Positions 22,819 through 33,796 of a stretch of 57,027 nucleotides of DNA are shown here, one piece after another. The stretch is from contig JAUCBJ010008351.1 in NCBI GenBank assembly GCA_032718475.1, positions 1 through 57,027 on the forward strand. The letters are read 5' to 3'. The translations under genes were made by a program, and so were the position numbers. The notes under the pieces are model-generated. The model was not told where the DNA came from. It ran no database searches and saw only the letters and a program-made list of their open reading frames with translations. Source of the DNA: Nemertoderma westbladi (lineage: Eukaryota; Xenacoelomorpha; Nemertodermatida; Nemertodermatidae). How positions within the stretch are numbered: position 1 is the first letter of the stretch; every line of letters starts with the position of its first letter.

Positions 22819-24075
22819 TGTACGCGCTTTTGGAAGACCTTTAGCAGTTTAACCTGCCAAAATTTATATGTCTTTTGGTTTATAAATATACTTTAGAAGA
22901 TGACAAATATTTAATACCAATAAACACAACATTAGCAGAAGCCAGCCTAGTGCGCGTCCATTCACCCGCTGGATATTCCCGGGAGACTGGATTCTGAGGG
23001 CTTAGATTATTATTGCAGTGAAACCTACTGTATTATTCGATTGATCGTTAATAAATAATTTCTGACTAATATTATTCACTTTCGGGAAATATTAACAGTT
23101 CCTTTAGGACGTGGCGCTCTATCTAAGTAAACAGAGATATGACTTACACTAATCACAACGGTAAGTCGGTAAGGCTTATGATTCACGTATGAGGCGCATT
23201 CTTTAGGAAATGCTTAGTTATCAGTCACAATCATGCACACTACCGGCAACACACAATACTGCTCACTAATTTGCCGACTGTCAATGAATTTTATCATATA
23301 TAGAGAGAACAGCAACGGACCAATGTAGTGCTTATCAAATAGCATTAAATTCACTACAAACCACAATAATATAAGTCGCAATCGCTATATATAACCCGTC
23401 TCTCTAACCTGTAGTGTATCAAGAAAATTGGGAAATTTGGGTTCTTTATAGATGTTCTCCAAATAATATTCAACCAAAACACAACAGTAAACAGCATTAA
23501 GACAGTAGGTTAAGATATGATATGACAACAACACAAGTAATGATATGTGATATATGACATAGACTGGACTGATAACAGTTATACGCTCTATAATCTTGAG
23601 CCTACTAATGTTTCTTCTAAAGTATGAAAACGAGTTGACTCTAGAGCCAGTGTTCCTGGCCTAGATAGCAACAACACAACAGTATCACAAAAAACAGTAA
23701 GACTGAACGCTCTAGCATGATCTGCCCAAAAGCTCCACATCTACAGAAAAAATCGCCCTGATTGGTCAACCGAACCATGAGAGAACAAAGAAACAAAGAA
23801 ATGTCGACGTGGCAATATCAGCTGTTAGCCGTCGTCATGGTAGCGACACTGTTTTCAAGAGTATCTAGCTTATCACTCACGAGATTGCGGATTATGTCCT
23901 CTAAAGTACAAATCTAGAAGAATGACTTTTATGTCCGTTAAAACACCTATAATGGTACCTTGCGGGCGAGGGGAATATATATATAGTTAGAGAGCCTTTT
24001 AGAGTATTCCAGCGCCTGGGGGGAAACTGGATTGCAAAGCAAAGGGGCCAGTTATATCCCACAGAAGCTTTTACA
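22819..24075 (-). repeat. 5' LTR of Pao-I
   Basis: 1257 bp, the partner of 9973-11230, with TG...CA ends. The right target duplication CCTTT follows at 24076-24080. Confidence 0.92.
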
Positions 24076-24102
24076 CCTTTTTTAGAGTTTTTTAATTTTT
24101 TT

Positions 24103-24338
24103 GGTATTGGTGAAAGTTCTACAACATTAGTAGATATGTTTTTTATGATAGCTAGTGTTTTTTTGCTAGCTAGTATTTTTTGAAATTATAAAAAATGTGA
24201 AAGTCCATGATATTTCAGGTTAAACTGTTGAAGAATATATTAATGACCAAAATAATTTCCAAAAATTACTAGCTAGTAAAAAATACTAGCTATATACCAT
24301 AAAAAATCTACTAAGGCTCTAGAACATTCACTAATATA
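24103..24338. mobile_element. MITE with inverted repeats of about 80 bp
   Basis: The left arm (24103-24182) contains GGTGAAAGTTCTACAACATT, TTTTTTATGATAGCTAGTG and TTGCTAGCTAGTATTTTT. The right arm (about 24259-24338) is its imperfect complement (ACTAGCTAGTAAAAAATACT, CTCTAGAACATTCACTAATA). Weaker similarity may continue outward, and to the left it would be interrupted by the Pao-I insertion at 24075/24081. No ORF. Confidence 0.75.
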
Positions 24339-25842
24339 AAAAAGCACTCAAAATCACAAAAAAATGAAGGTTAAAAAACTCATTCGGGACCCTTTTGCTT
24401 AAGGAGTCAAAATTGTAGAACAAATTCCCAAAGTTTGCGACGTTTGCGAAATTCGCGACGTCAGTTTCTGTGCCCTAATGGTTTCGTGACGAAACAATCA
24501 AATCTTACACACTTAACACACACGAACTAATTTAAACTGGGTATTAGTATGCCTGAATAATTAAATAGAAATTAAATTAATGAACGCTATTTCAACATGA
24601 AATCTACGGAATCAATACACAACACACGCACACTACTGAATTTAAAAATTTATATAGATTGCAACTTATATTTGGCTACCTTTTAATGGGTGACTAATTT
24701 AATTATTCAACCCTATATATTTGTAGCCTTTTTAATTTGTGCCTCTAATTGAATCAAACATTAAACTAAAATATATGTTACAATATTGGTCTGTCGGTAG
24801 CTGGTCAATGAATCTCTCATAAATTTGTTAATTAGTCGCTGTTCAGTTATTGAACATTTGAACACGTGCTGCTCGAAGACCCCACAACGTGTACCTTTGC
24901 TACATTCTCAGACTCACTACTTAAGTAGAGCCTAGAAAATTTTACTTTATGCTGGAATGTTTAGAAAATTTAAATTAACGGGCCGGGGCGGGCCGGGCCC
25001 GGGTCTTGTAAAACCGGCCCGTGTCCATCTCTGCCACCCCTGAAGTCCATACCAAGACCATAGACCACAGTCAAGACTCAAGACCATAAACTGTATATAC
25101 CGTATTTACTCGAATAATTCCTCGAATTAACGCCCCCCTTACCATAAAATTAGCAACTTAAACGCCTTCCCCGAATAGACGCCGGCGTTAAATAAAATTA
25201 CAATGTGGGGCGTCAACATTGTTGAGAATTAACTGATTTGTTAAGACTCAAGTTAAATAAAATGTAGTTAGGATTAACTGATTTGTTAAGACTCAAGTTA
25301 AATAAAATGTAGTTAGGGTGTTGTACCGCTGTAATAGGCTGCATTCTAATAAAGATAATCCTGGTTATATTTGAATTATTTCATTTGTTTAACTTGTTTT
25401 CTTGAATTTAACAACATTCTTTATTAGGGTATTTAGATTCAAAATGCTGAAAATCTAGAACATAAGCGCCCACACTCGAACCAGACAAGTAGGTAGGAAC
25501 CAGACAGGTAGGAGTCGGTCCCAGTTAACGCACTTACCATCAATTATGTTTAGCTATATTGCCATGGAAACTGATTTTTCTAATTAACATCACTGGAATC
25601 GGATCTTTTTTGTAGTAAATTGTTATATTGTGACACAGAAGATCAAGTACTCTCCCGGATGGTGAAACTGAGTTTTCGAATTTAGGACTGGTTGATGTAC
25701 TGTAAAGCGGCATTTTGGCTGCATTAATATTGATTACCGTATTGGATTATGCAGTGGGGACATCCACAACTGGTGAAGTTCTTGGCTTCACACTACTCAA
25801 GAACGTAGAAGTAGCATATATCCATCCCATACATTCACACAC
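24339..25842. other. Unassigned spacer with scattered repeat fragments
   Basis: CACGTGCTGCTCGAAGACCC at 24863-24882 matches the tail of repeat family A. GC-rich GGGCCGGGGCGGGCC-type sequence (about 24980-25030) followed by CCGGCCCGTGTCCATCTCTG recurs inverted near 8165-8200. ACCGTATTTACTCGAATAA at about 25113 resembles ends of common animal MITEs. A direct duplication TTAACTGATTTGTTAAGACT occurs near 25228 and 25273. I see no gene. Confidence 0.5.
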
Positions 25843-26230
25843 ACAGACTTTGCGGATGACATCGCCCTGCTCTCTAATACCCTAGCAGATGCACAGCTTC
25901 TACTGAATAAAGTGGAGAGGGCTGCTAAGGAGTTGGATTACATATAAATGTTACCAAAACCGAATTCATGACTTTTAATGTTAAGGAAACCTGACCAGGA
26001 CCACCATCATCAATAAGTTGACGACTTCCAGTACCTCAGATCATAGATAGATAGATATCAGCACATATAAGTAACTCTATCAAAAATGGATACCACCTGG
26101 ATGGATATCAGACCTCTCCAGACTCCCAAAGACCAAGTACTCTCGAGCCACGTGTAATTATATACGGGTGAGATCTGAGGATCACAAGGATCTCCCTTTT
26201 TGAATCAAAGTACAATTATTTGACTGATAG
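25843..26230 (+). pseudogene. Fragment of a LINE reverse transcriptase
   Basis: The translation contains FADDIALLSNTLADAQ, the RT palm motif C and following helix, then a KVERAAKEL segment. Stops and frame changes follow within about 40 codons. Downstream, in shifted frames, pieces resembling the RT thumb (FQYLRS) can be traced to about 26090, and more doubtfully to 26230. No ends are recognisable. It is a dead fragment of a non-LTR retrotransposon. Confidence 0.75.
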
Positions 26231-26347
26231 ATGAAACTTCGTTTGAATATTTATGGTTAAACTTTAATTTTTTGCACGTAATGTCAAAATAAAAAAAATG
26301 ACAACGGTGTTGCCAAACTAAAAGTTATAAACATGACAACAATTAAA

Positions 26348-26474
26348 AGCTTAATAAAGTCGGCATTGACGTCCACCCCCAGGACGTGGGACCGAATGGT
26401 GACCTCTAGGTTGTAAATCGGTCACGTCAAATTTGATGTCACCAGTTTGACTACAATGCCGACTTTGGTAAGCT
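26348..26474. repeat. Hairpin element of 127 bp
   Basis: Arms 26348-26368 and 26454-26474 are reverse complements at 19 of 21 positions (ending AAAGTCGGCATTG on the plus strand). The loop contains further GACGTCC/GGACGTGG and GGTGAC/GTCACG pairs. It lies 260 bp beyond the 3' end of NAE1. It could be a very short MITE. Confidence 0.7.
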
Positions 26475-26733
26475 ATTCCCAATGAAAATTATAACAATAT
26501 AGCGCTACACAGGACACCGTTAAGGCTAAGTTGTAGGATAAATAGCGGATGTAATTAATAGCCTCCTGTTTTCAAACAAATATTCTGAAAAATCCCGGGC
26601 CCCTCAATGTCTTGGTGCACACAGGTTTCAGACAACCTAGCGAAGCCATTAATCCGACAGTTTACCATTAGTAAAGAAAGGTTTCAAGAATGTATAATAA
26701 TAAAATAATATAATAATCAAAATCATTATTTAA

Positions 26734-28374
26734 TTATAATTGGTAAACATCAATAGATGCAGTTATTGCGTTGTATATGAGGGTGTTATTGAGTGGTACA
26801 AACTGATGGGTGACAATCTTAATGACCTCTTGGGCTGCCGTCCCGGCGATAAAAGAGGCAACCGAGTGTAGTTTACTGTTCCCATAACGACACCATTCGT
26901 GGATGTAGTCGTCCGGGAAACTGTTGGCCACGGTGGAGCATTGGAGCGCAGAGAGAACAGAACGAACTGCGGAACGGAGAGGTGAAACGTCAGATTCGTA
27001 GGAACCATTAGCGCAGTCCCCCGGGTAACGAGAATACTCAGCGTAGAATCGATTGGCCGCCAAGTAGATGATGTACCAGTTAATAGAGGAGTCGATAGAT
27101 TGGTTGAGTTCGTAGCGAATTAATTGACAGTTCGGGGAGTCGGTTTCCTCCTGGATGGAACGACATCGAACAACCCGGAGGAACGCTGCGTTCCTACAGA
27201 ACAACTGGAGCGAGGAAGATTGAGGCCCAGGGCGGCTGGATGGCAGGAGGTCCCCCACGGCACTGCCGATCTCGTTTATGTGTCTCCCGGCCTCCTTGCG
27301 GTACAACTGCTGCAGCTGGATGTAGCTGCGCGAGTCCGAGAACATATCTGGGAGCGAGCCACGCAGTGGGAGGCAGCCATGGCGACGTACGAACTGTCCC
27401 AGTCCGTAGACCATCAACCAGAAGTCGTCCACTTTGGCGTTGACGTCTAAGGGATTAACTTTATGGTCGTTGAGGATTTCCATAACCTCATTCGGGATCT
27501 TCGTAGGTACCAAAGCCGTATTAACAGCTTTAAGCGCTTCTTCGAAATTCTCTTTCTCAGGGGAATTCTCATTCCCGTTCAAAGTTGGTTTAATATTATC
27601 CATCATAAGTTTTATAATCGATTTAAATTGTTGTTTATCTTTCATTCTAGGGAAACTTTCCATTCCGTGGTTTTCTTTCCAAACAGAAACCGCTTTTAGT
27701 AGGATGACCAGGTAGGGAACGTGTCCCAATTCACTGGAACTCATTGCCCGAAGGTCGAGATTGTCCACATGCTCCTGTAACTCCGGGAAGGGGCTATCTA
27801 TTCGTAGATCATCAATCGCATTGTCGGGGTGCGATTCTATCACCGTGTGCTCTTCGGTTACCAATCGAATGTATCCGATAAACCCACAGCAATCCACCAC
27901 AAGGAGCGGAATATTATAACCCCAAAGGAGGGCGGACAACAACTGCAGTTCCCGGTCTGTAATCCCAGTAGCAACGACTATCTTAAACGTTCTAAAGAAC
28001 TTGGGTGTCTCTGCGATTAACGACTCTAAGGGCCCGGTCTCGCAACTTCCGGTAACTTCTTCATTCATTTCAAGAAGGTAACGCATCACGGATTTCCCGC
28101 GATTTAATTTTAAACTTTCTTTGTCCAAAAAGAAGTTACATCCCAAATCGTCGTCGGTCACCATGGAACTGTCTACGATGCAGAACGAACCGATACCGGG
28201 GAGTATCAGGTTCTTGAGGATTTCTGTTCCCACGGCTGTTGCGTTTATCAGACACACACTTGCACACTCCAACCGCATTTGGCCGTGGTCGCCCCACAAC
28301 CGAAGTTGTCGATCGTATTTGCGGTTCTTCTCAACACTCAATGGACTTGGACTGTTCTCTATTGAATCACTCAT
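26734..28374 (-). CDS. NAE1: NEDD8-activating enzyme E1 regulatory subunit (NAE1/APP-BP1), single exon
   Basis: With UBA3 this protein forms the E1 that adenylates NEDD8 and passes it to UBE2M, driving cullin neddylation in cytoplasm and nucleus. The start is the first ATG (28374), giving 546 residues against about 534 in human; the frame is open 20 codons further upstream but without an ATG. The ThiF/E1 fold is clear: KYDRQLRLWGDHGQ, LINATAVGTEILKNLILPGI and ESHPDNAIDDLR near the N-terminus, LRVVRCRS in the C-terminal half, then DDYIHEWCRYG and GTAAQEVIKIVTHQFVPLNN. As expected for the regulatory subunit there is no catalytic cysteine site. The whole protein is one uninterrupted ORF, whereas the human gene has many exons. 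A possible ATTAAA polyadenylation signal overlaps the stop (26729-26734). I see no A-tail or flanking duplication, so retrocopy status is open. Confidence 0.95.
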   Translation of the reverse strand: MSDSIENSPSPLSVEKNRKYDRQLRLWGDHGQMRLECASVCLINATAVGTEILKNLILPGIGSFCIVDSSMVTDDDLGCNFFLDKESLKLNRGKSVMRYLLEMNEEVTGSCETGPLESLIAETPKFFRTFKIVVATGITDRELQLLSALLWGYNIPLLVVDCCGFIGYIRLVTEEHTVIESHPDNAIDDLRIDSPFPELQEHVDNLDLRAMSSSELGHVPYLVILLKAVSVWKENHGMESFPRMKDKQQFKSIIKLMMDNIKPTLNGNENSPEKENFEEALKAVNTALVPTKIPNEVMEILNDHKVNPLDVNAKVDDFWLMVYGLGQFVRRHGCLPLRGSLPDMFSDSRSYIQLQQLYRKEAGRHINEIGSAVGDLLPSSRPGPQSSSLQLFCRNAAFLRVVRCRSIQEETDSPNCQLIRYELNQSIDSSINWYIIYLAANRFYAEYSRYPGDCANGSYESDVSPLRSAVRSVLSALQCSTVANSFPDDYIHEWCRYGNSKLHSVASFIAGTAAQEVIKIVTHQFVPLNNTLIYNAITASIDVYQL

Positions 28375-28444
28375 GGTCTGATGGTTTATTACTAGTCCAG
28401 TCTGCCAGTAGTCAGCAGGTAGTAGAACAATCAACAGATCGATG

Positions 28445-29739
28445 ACTCACAAGAGTAGCGGTGTGATTTGGGTGTTTAGAGACGGACTGCTAATCAAAGT
28501 GCAGAAGTGGCAGTGCTAAGCATCTATTAATAACACTAATTTGTTTTCACCCTAAGGTGAAGGTAGGTAAATTTTGTAAATGCAATATGGTAAATTTACC
28601 CCCAGCCCTGGCAGCCTGGTAATTTACATCGTAAGTCTGTAAGTGACCGACCCCCCTCCCACCAGAAGCATATCGCTAGTGGCAGAAGAACCGACAGCGA
28701 AACTAAACCATTTCCACGCTGTCCAGTCCAGCCTGCCAGCACTGTTCTTTTTGCTACTCTCGTGTCGGGAATGCTACAGACAGACTTTGGACCAATTGAA
28801 TGGATAGGATGTAGCGTTTGCATGGGTGTAAACACTATGCCGACAACCGGCAACCATTGCCGACAACAGCAAATATGAAAATGTAACCTGAGTTCGTAAC
28901 TCTCGTTTATTGTTTTGGTTATACTAACCTTCCACTGTTAGCTGTCAGGCTGTTCCTTTCCCTCAATTAATAAATAACATTAATTAGCATTAAATAACAT
29001 CATTTAATGATGGTTGTCAGCATTGGTTGTCGGCGTTACGGCGTAGCATTACATACACCCCGTTTGCACGAAGTGGTTGGTATCATAAAAGTAAAACTCA
29101 ACACGAGGTTCGGGGTGATGAACTGATATGTGAGAGAGTGAGACCTGCATTTTGCCCACATTGAATATTGCTACGTGGCAAGTGCTTCAATGAGTCATTG
29201 TATAAGTACAGTATGTTTATTACTAAACCAGACTTAACTACAAATATTTCATTTACAGTACATCATTGTAATTAAACTAATCCACTTATACTCCGGTATT
29301 TTTTATTTTTCTTGCATTTATTATGCCTGGTATTGTACTATATAATATGTGGCTAACTCAATTACTCGATTACTAACTGACTAAAACTAGCAGCTTAATT
29401 ACTGTAATATCTGATTACTTTGGAATAATGGTAACCTGAACTGTTTGAAGTTAGCAATATTCCATTCTCATTGACTCTGTGTTAAACAGGATTAACGTGA
29501 TTCTGTGATTGGTTGCTGCTTAGTAGCAGCCCCTAGCAGGTTTCTCCAACCCCATCCCTTGTGGGTATAACCTTTCGCCGTATTCGTATCCGTATCCGTA
29601 TGCATTTGCCGTATCCGTATGCACATACGCGTATGTGCGTATGTAATGGATTCCTATGGAGCGAATAATCCGTATGTGATTTTAGAGATTAGGCATTGCG
29701 GACCGGACCAGTAAGAAGTGAACAGCACGCGGTCCGACG
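28445..29739. other. Upstream flank of NAE1, no gene seen
   Basis: AT-rich spacer. On the NAE1 strand a CTTGTGAGT donor-like sequence lies at about 28447-28456, which would fit a short 5' UTR exon, but this is weak. GCACATACGCGTATGTGC at 29621-29638 is a perfect 18-bp palindrome, preceded by repeated CGTATCCGTATG units from about 29579. Confidence 0.5.
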
Positions 29740-29939
29740 AATCTGTACAAATAAGTACAAAAAAAATACAAAATAGTACAAAAGAGTACAATAAAGTGCA
29801 AAAATACTACAAAAGAGTGCAAAAATAGTACAAACGAGTGAGAAACGGTTGCAAAACTTGTATTCAAGTGTAGTTCAAATCGTGCAGAGGGTCGCACATG
29901 ATGTGCAAAATAAAACAAAGCATAGTGGGGCGAGCCACG
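29740..29939. repeat. Short AGTACAAAA-type repeats and a family A head
   Basis: About eight imperfect units of 12-15 bp (AGTACAAAAGAGTACAATA and variants) span 29745-29840. GTGGGGCGAGCCACG follows at 29925-29939, an exact version of the family A/MITE head. The ORF over this stretch is repeat-derived. Confidence 0.6.
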
Positions 29940-32795
29940 CATTGAGTGGGGAGCTGATCTAGCAGTCAGAGAGCATGACAATACAATCTTATGAGTTTTC
30001 AATGCAGCTTTTTGTGTTCTAAAAACACAAAAATCGGTCCCAAGCCCGTAAAAATGCAGAGGGAGAACTCACGTTTCACACTTAAATAGCAATCAAGAAC
30101 ATCAAGTTGGACCTTCCCAGGTAGCAAATGCAGTTCAAACAAACGTTCCACAGAATAAATAAACGTTGAATTTTCGTTATATTTAGTGATTTGAATTGGC
30201 GTCCAAGTGGAAATGGAAATGGAGACTGAAGTTTGCCTTGAAAGACTTGAAGGTGAGAAATGTACTGTATGTTGATGTATATTATACTAACTGTAGACTG
30301 TACAGTGATAATGTAATACTTTACTTCATATCGTATAATAGGCATGGCATGGTACGCGCAACTACAGGGTGCCGAGAAGGGGGAGGGCAGGTGGCAGAAG
30401 GTACATTGGTAATTGTATCGCAGCAATATGAATATTTTATTATTGAAATATTGTTGTAATAAATTATTACACTGTACTAAGGCTTTTAACAAAAATAAAA
30501 TTAGACGCTATGCTCTGTTATTTCTAACTACTGGGTGATATGTGATTATAATTTATTCAAATTATATTTTTCAGATTTCTAAGACGATTATTCAAGCTGT
30601 GATGGGATCTCGTGTTATGGGGAGCAACTCCAAAGGAGACAATGAGAAAGTTAAGGTTTGAACGAAGCGCGGGCCAGTTCCATTAGCCGGTGGTGGGGGG
30701 AAAAACAAAAAGTTCACAGATGTCATGGTTATTCGTTACACCTCTTGGCGATGATAGCTCCTCCTCGTAGAGTGGAAAATAAACTCTGAAGTAAACTGAA
30801 GTAAACCGCTGAAGTTAATAAATGTAAACAACATACAGATGTCTGTTAATCAACTGTATAAATATAAATGTTATAAATCAAACTAAACTGTAGGTTAATA
30901 TGTTTTTTATACATAAATAATTACCTCAATTAATATGTTTATTCTATTCTAAATATTAATATTATATTGGAAGATGAAGCGGGAATGTGGAGCCAGGGAT
31001 ATTAACCCTAAGAAATATATATTTATTGCTGAATTATCAATTATGAAAAATTTTGTTTTTGTTATTTAGCATATTCTAATATAAATAAGGAAAGAGCACA
31101 CGCAATGAAGCCACTTATGAAAGATTTTGTGTTTCTTAAAATTTATAATTGCAGAATAATATAATGTATTTGGCTAAGATTAGTGCAGATCATGAATTTC
31201 ACGAATAAACGGACATAGGGGCTCATAAAAAAAACCTTCGCATAATATTTTTAATGTTTGGATATCATGCCTAACATCCTAAAGTATCTGGAATGGGAAA
31301 TTGGAAGCAAATTCCGTTATGTGTGGGCTCCTACTTGAAAGTTGAAATAGACTACATTTTTTAACATTTTCCAAAATCTCTGTGCGAATATTGCCTACAA
31401 TTAAAGTGAAAATACAGTCATTATTATAAATAACATTAATCCTAGTTTCCTATGTCCTAGTTTGCCTGTGTGAGTAATGGTTCAACCTCGGTTGTAGTTA
31501 AGAAATAATTTAATTTAATTCGCAGGTATCGTGAAACCAGTTATTGCATCCCCCGCACCACACACAGTCAATTATACAGGGTTTGTGACATATCCCGCAA
31601 GGATAATTATTTTGTAACTTCTTCTTAGAGAGCGGCATATCTATTGCTTGAATATTAAATTGTTTTAATCAAACAGAATGGCCTACTGCAGTACAGTACA
31701 TGTGTATACTACAGTGGGGTATCCAGGGGGCATTGGGCGCCGTTGCCGCTGCGTACAGGAATATTGATCCGTGAATAACCAATCAGTAACATGTGTTAAC
31801 TTTCGTTTATTGTTTTGGTTCCCTCAACACGCCTCTGTAACATGCTCCTTTACTAACCTGCTCCTTTAAATAGTAATATTAAGTGGGGGACAACTCATTC
31901 TGAATGGATCGGATCATTCACGGATCAATTAATACTTGAGGCAAAATTCCACATGCAACTACAGCAGAACTACAGTATAAGGATAATAAACATCACACAA
32001 ATACATCTTGCGAAATACTGTAGTTGCGATGTACTGTAGAGTCTCTGATACGGTTTGCAGAAACGGTTTATTAGAAATAGAAATTTATTAGAAAGATTCT
32101 GCAAATAACTAAATGACTAAAATACTGTACCTAAAACTGACACACGCAATGATTGGAGAAACGAAATGATAATAATAATAAGGTTTGTTAGAGGATCTGT
32201 TGCTGGTGATCAAAAAGGTAGAGTTGCCGATATTTCAACGAATGTATATAAAAATTAATTATAATATACTAACGGGCCTTCATCAGGGCAGACGGAATGC
32301 TGGCTACCTACTGGGAAACTAAACTACTACAAATAGCACCAAGGTGACCTGGGCACGCAACTTTCTTTATAAATAGAAACGAAATGGTATGCAGCTGATG
32401 CAACACTAGAGTAATTGTGGCAGTGAAAGCGAAAAGGTACCTTAAGGTGAAAATGAGGTTTTTGAGTTAGATATTGCATGTGATTGGCCAACATCTCAGC
32501 TCTCTAATGAGCTATAAATCATCCTGATTGGATGAGTACATCAAGAGTTATTAGAAATTAAGTATTGGCAAGACAACCAGATGGAAAATATACTATTATG
32601 AGTAAATCGCGTTTAAAATTTTTGTTGTATTTTAATAGTAGTAGGGATTACTTACAAAATATCTTGAAAGTGAGTTTGCTAAATCGGAGTGGGTCTGTTG
32701 TTGTGTTGTGATGTTGAGGCTATAGGGGCAAAATGTGTAATAGGAATGTACATTAGCAAACTAATGAACAACTATGCTGCCTTTTTTTTCTGGCC
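29940..32795. other. AT-rich spacer without a supported gene
   Basis: No long ORF and no tandem array. At about 32225-32310 the minus strand reads CCCTGATGAAGGCCCGTTAG and, further on, CGTTGAAATATCGGCAAC; paired motifs of this type occur at the 3' ends of several retroelement families, so this may be a retroelement tail. I could not trace it further. Confidence 0.45.
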
Positions 32796-33465
32796 TGGGA
32801 CTTCGAGCAGCACGTGATCAACTAAGCTGGATGGTTATCTAAGGCAGGGACTTCGAGCAGCACGTGAACAACTATGCTGGGTTTTTATCTAGTCTGGGAC
32901 TCCGAGCAGCACATGAACAACTAGGGTAGCTAGTTATCTAGTTTGAGACTTCGAGCAGTATGTGAATAACTAAGGTAGCTAGTTATCTAGTATGGGACTT
33001 CGAGCAGCACGTGAACAACAAAGCTAGATAATTATTTAGTTTGAGACTTCGAGCAGCATGCGAACAACTAAGGTAGCTTAGTCTGGGACTTCAAGCAGCG
33101 CGGGAACAAGTAAGCTAACTATGATTATCTATTTTGGGACTTCGAGCAGCACGTGAACAACAAAGCTAGCTAGTTATCTAGTTTGAGACTTCGAGCAGCA
33201 CGTGAACAATAAAGGTAGCTAGTTATAGTAGACTAGTCTGGGACTTCGAGCAGCACGTGAACAACAAAGGTAGCTAGTTATCAAGTCTGGGACTTCGAGC
33301 AGGACGTGCACAAATATGCTACGTTTTTATCTAGTTTGGGACTTCGAGCAGCACGTAAACATCAAAGCTATCTAGTTATCTTGTTTGAGACTTCGAGCAG
33401 CACGTGAACAACTGAGGTAGCTAGTTATCTGGTCTGGGACTTCGAGCAGCACGTGAACAACAAAC
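32796..33465 (+). repeat. Minisatellite, about 50-bp unit, 14 copies
   Basis: Each unit begins with a variant of GGGACTTCGAGCAGCACGTG, then AACAACAAAG, then GCTAGCTAGTTATCTAGT. Unit starts are near 32797, 32847, 32897, 32946, 32995, 33044, 33086, 33138, 33187, 33239, 33289, 33340, 33388 and 33437. Most units retain a CACGTG palindrome. The complement (CACGTGCTGCTCGAAG) matches the tail of repeat family A. Confidence 0.9.
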
Positions 33466-33796
33466 CTCAAAAACCCGTATACGTTCAGAATTATCAATCC
33501 AAACACAACAATTTTTTATTTGACATTTTTTACTTGTACTTTTCGTCCTGGGGTCAAAAATAGCACCAAAAACGATGGTTGTATTGCCAAAAATATTTTT
33601 AACATTTTTTATCGTGATCAGCGACCTCAAAAACCGGCATACATTCAGAATTATCAATCGAAACACAACATTTTTTAATTTGACATTTTTTTACTTGTAC
33701 TTTTCGTCCTGTGGGTCCAAATAGCACCAAAAATGATGGTTGCATTACCAGAAAATATTTTTAAGATGTTTTATCGTGTTTAACGACCTCGAAAAC
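33464..33796 (-). repeat. Tandem repeat of about 160 bp, two units plus the start of a third
   Basis: ACCTCAAAAACC starts at 33464 and 33624 and a variant at 33786. Between them are TTCAGAATTATCAATC, AACACAACA, TTTGACATTTTTTAC and ATAGCACCAAAAA segments. The third unit is cut by the LTR starting at 33797. Confidence 0.85.

Larger units (their letters stand above)
9973..24075 (-). mobile_element. BEL/Pao LTR retrotransposon Pao-I, complete ends but lacking RT, RNase H and integrase
   Basis: Two direct LTRs (9973-11230 and 22819-24075) with TG...CA ends bound an 11.6 kb interior, flanked by the 5-bp duplication CCTTT. Read on the minus strand the order is 5' LTR, a 2.2 kb repeat-rich leader, gag (20604-18142), a Gag C-terminal/zinc-knuckle/protease ORF (to 16007), a non-coding stretch, an ORF3 N-terminal fragment (14366-13989), the ORF3 C-terminal part (13084-11309), a short purine-rich tract and the 3' LTR. 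The Gag (DUF1759-like), CCHC array and aspartic protease identify BEL/Pao. RT, RNase H catalytic residues and integrase are absent. LTR divergence is very low, so the insertion is young; movement must have relied on another element's enzymes. Confidence 0.92.

Noticed and set aside
30196-30660. Possible two-exon gene (MASKWKWKW... and a segment after TTTTTCAG at about 30574)
   Set aside because: Both exons could be joined in phase, but the first has in-frame stops directly upstream, the second donor is weak and neither piece resembles a protein I know.
32796-33465. CRISPR-like regular array
   Set aside because: The whole 50-bp unit is repeated, including the would-be spacers, and the context is animal nuclear DNA. 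It is a minisatellite.
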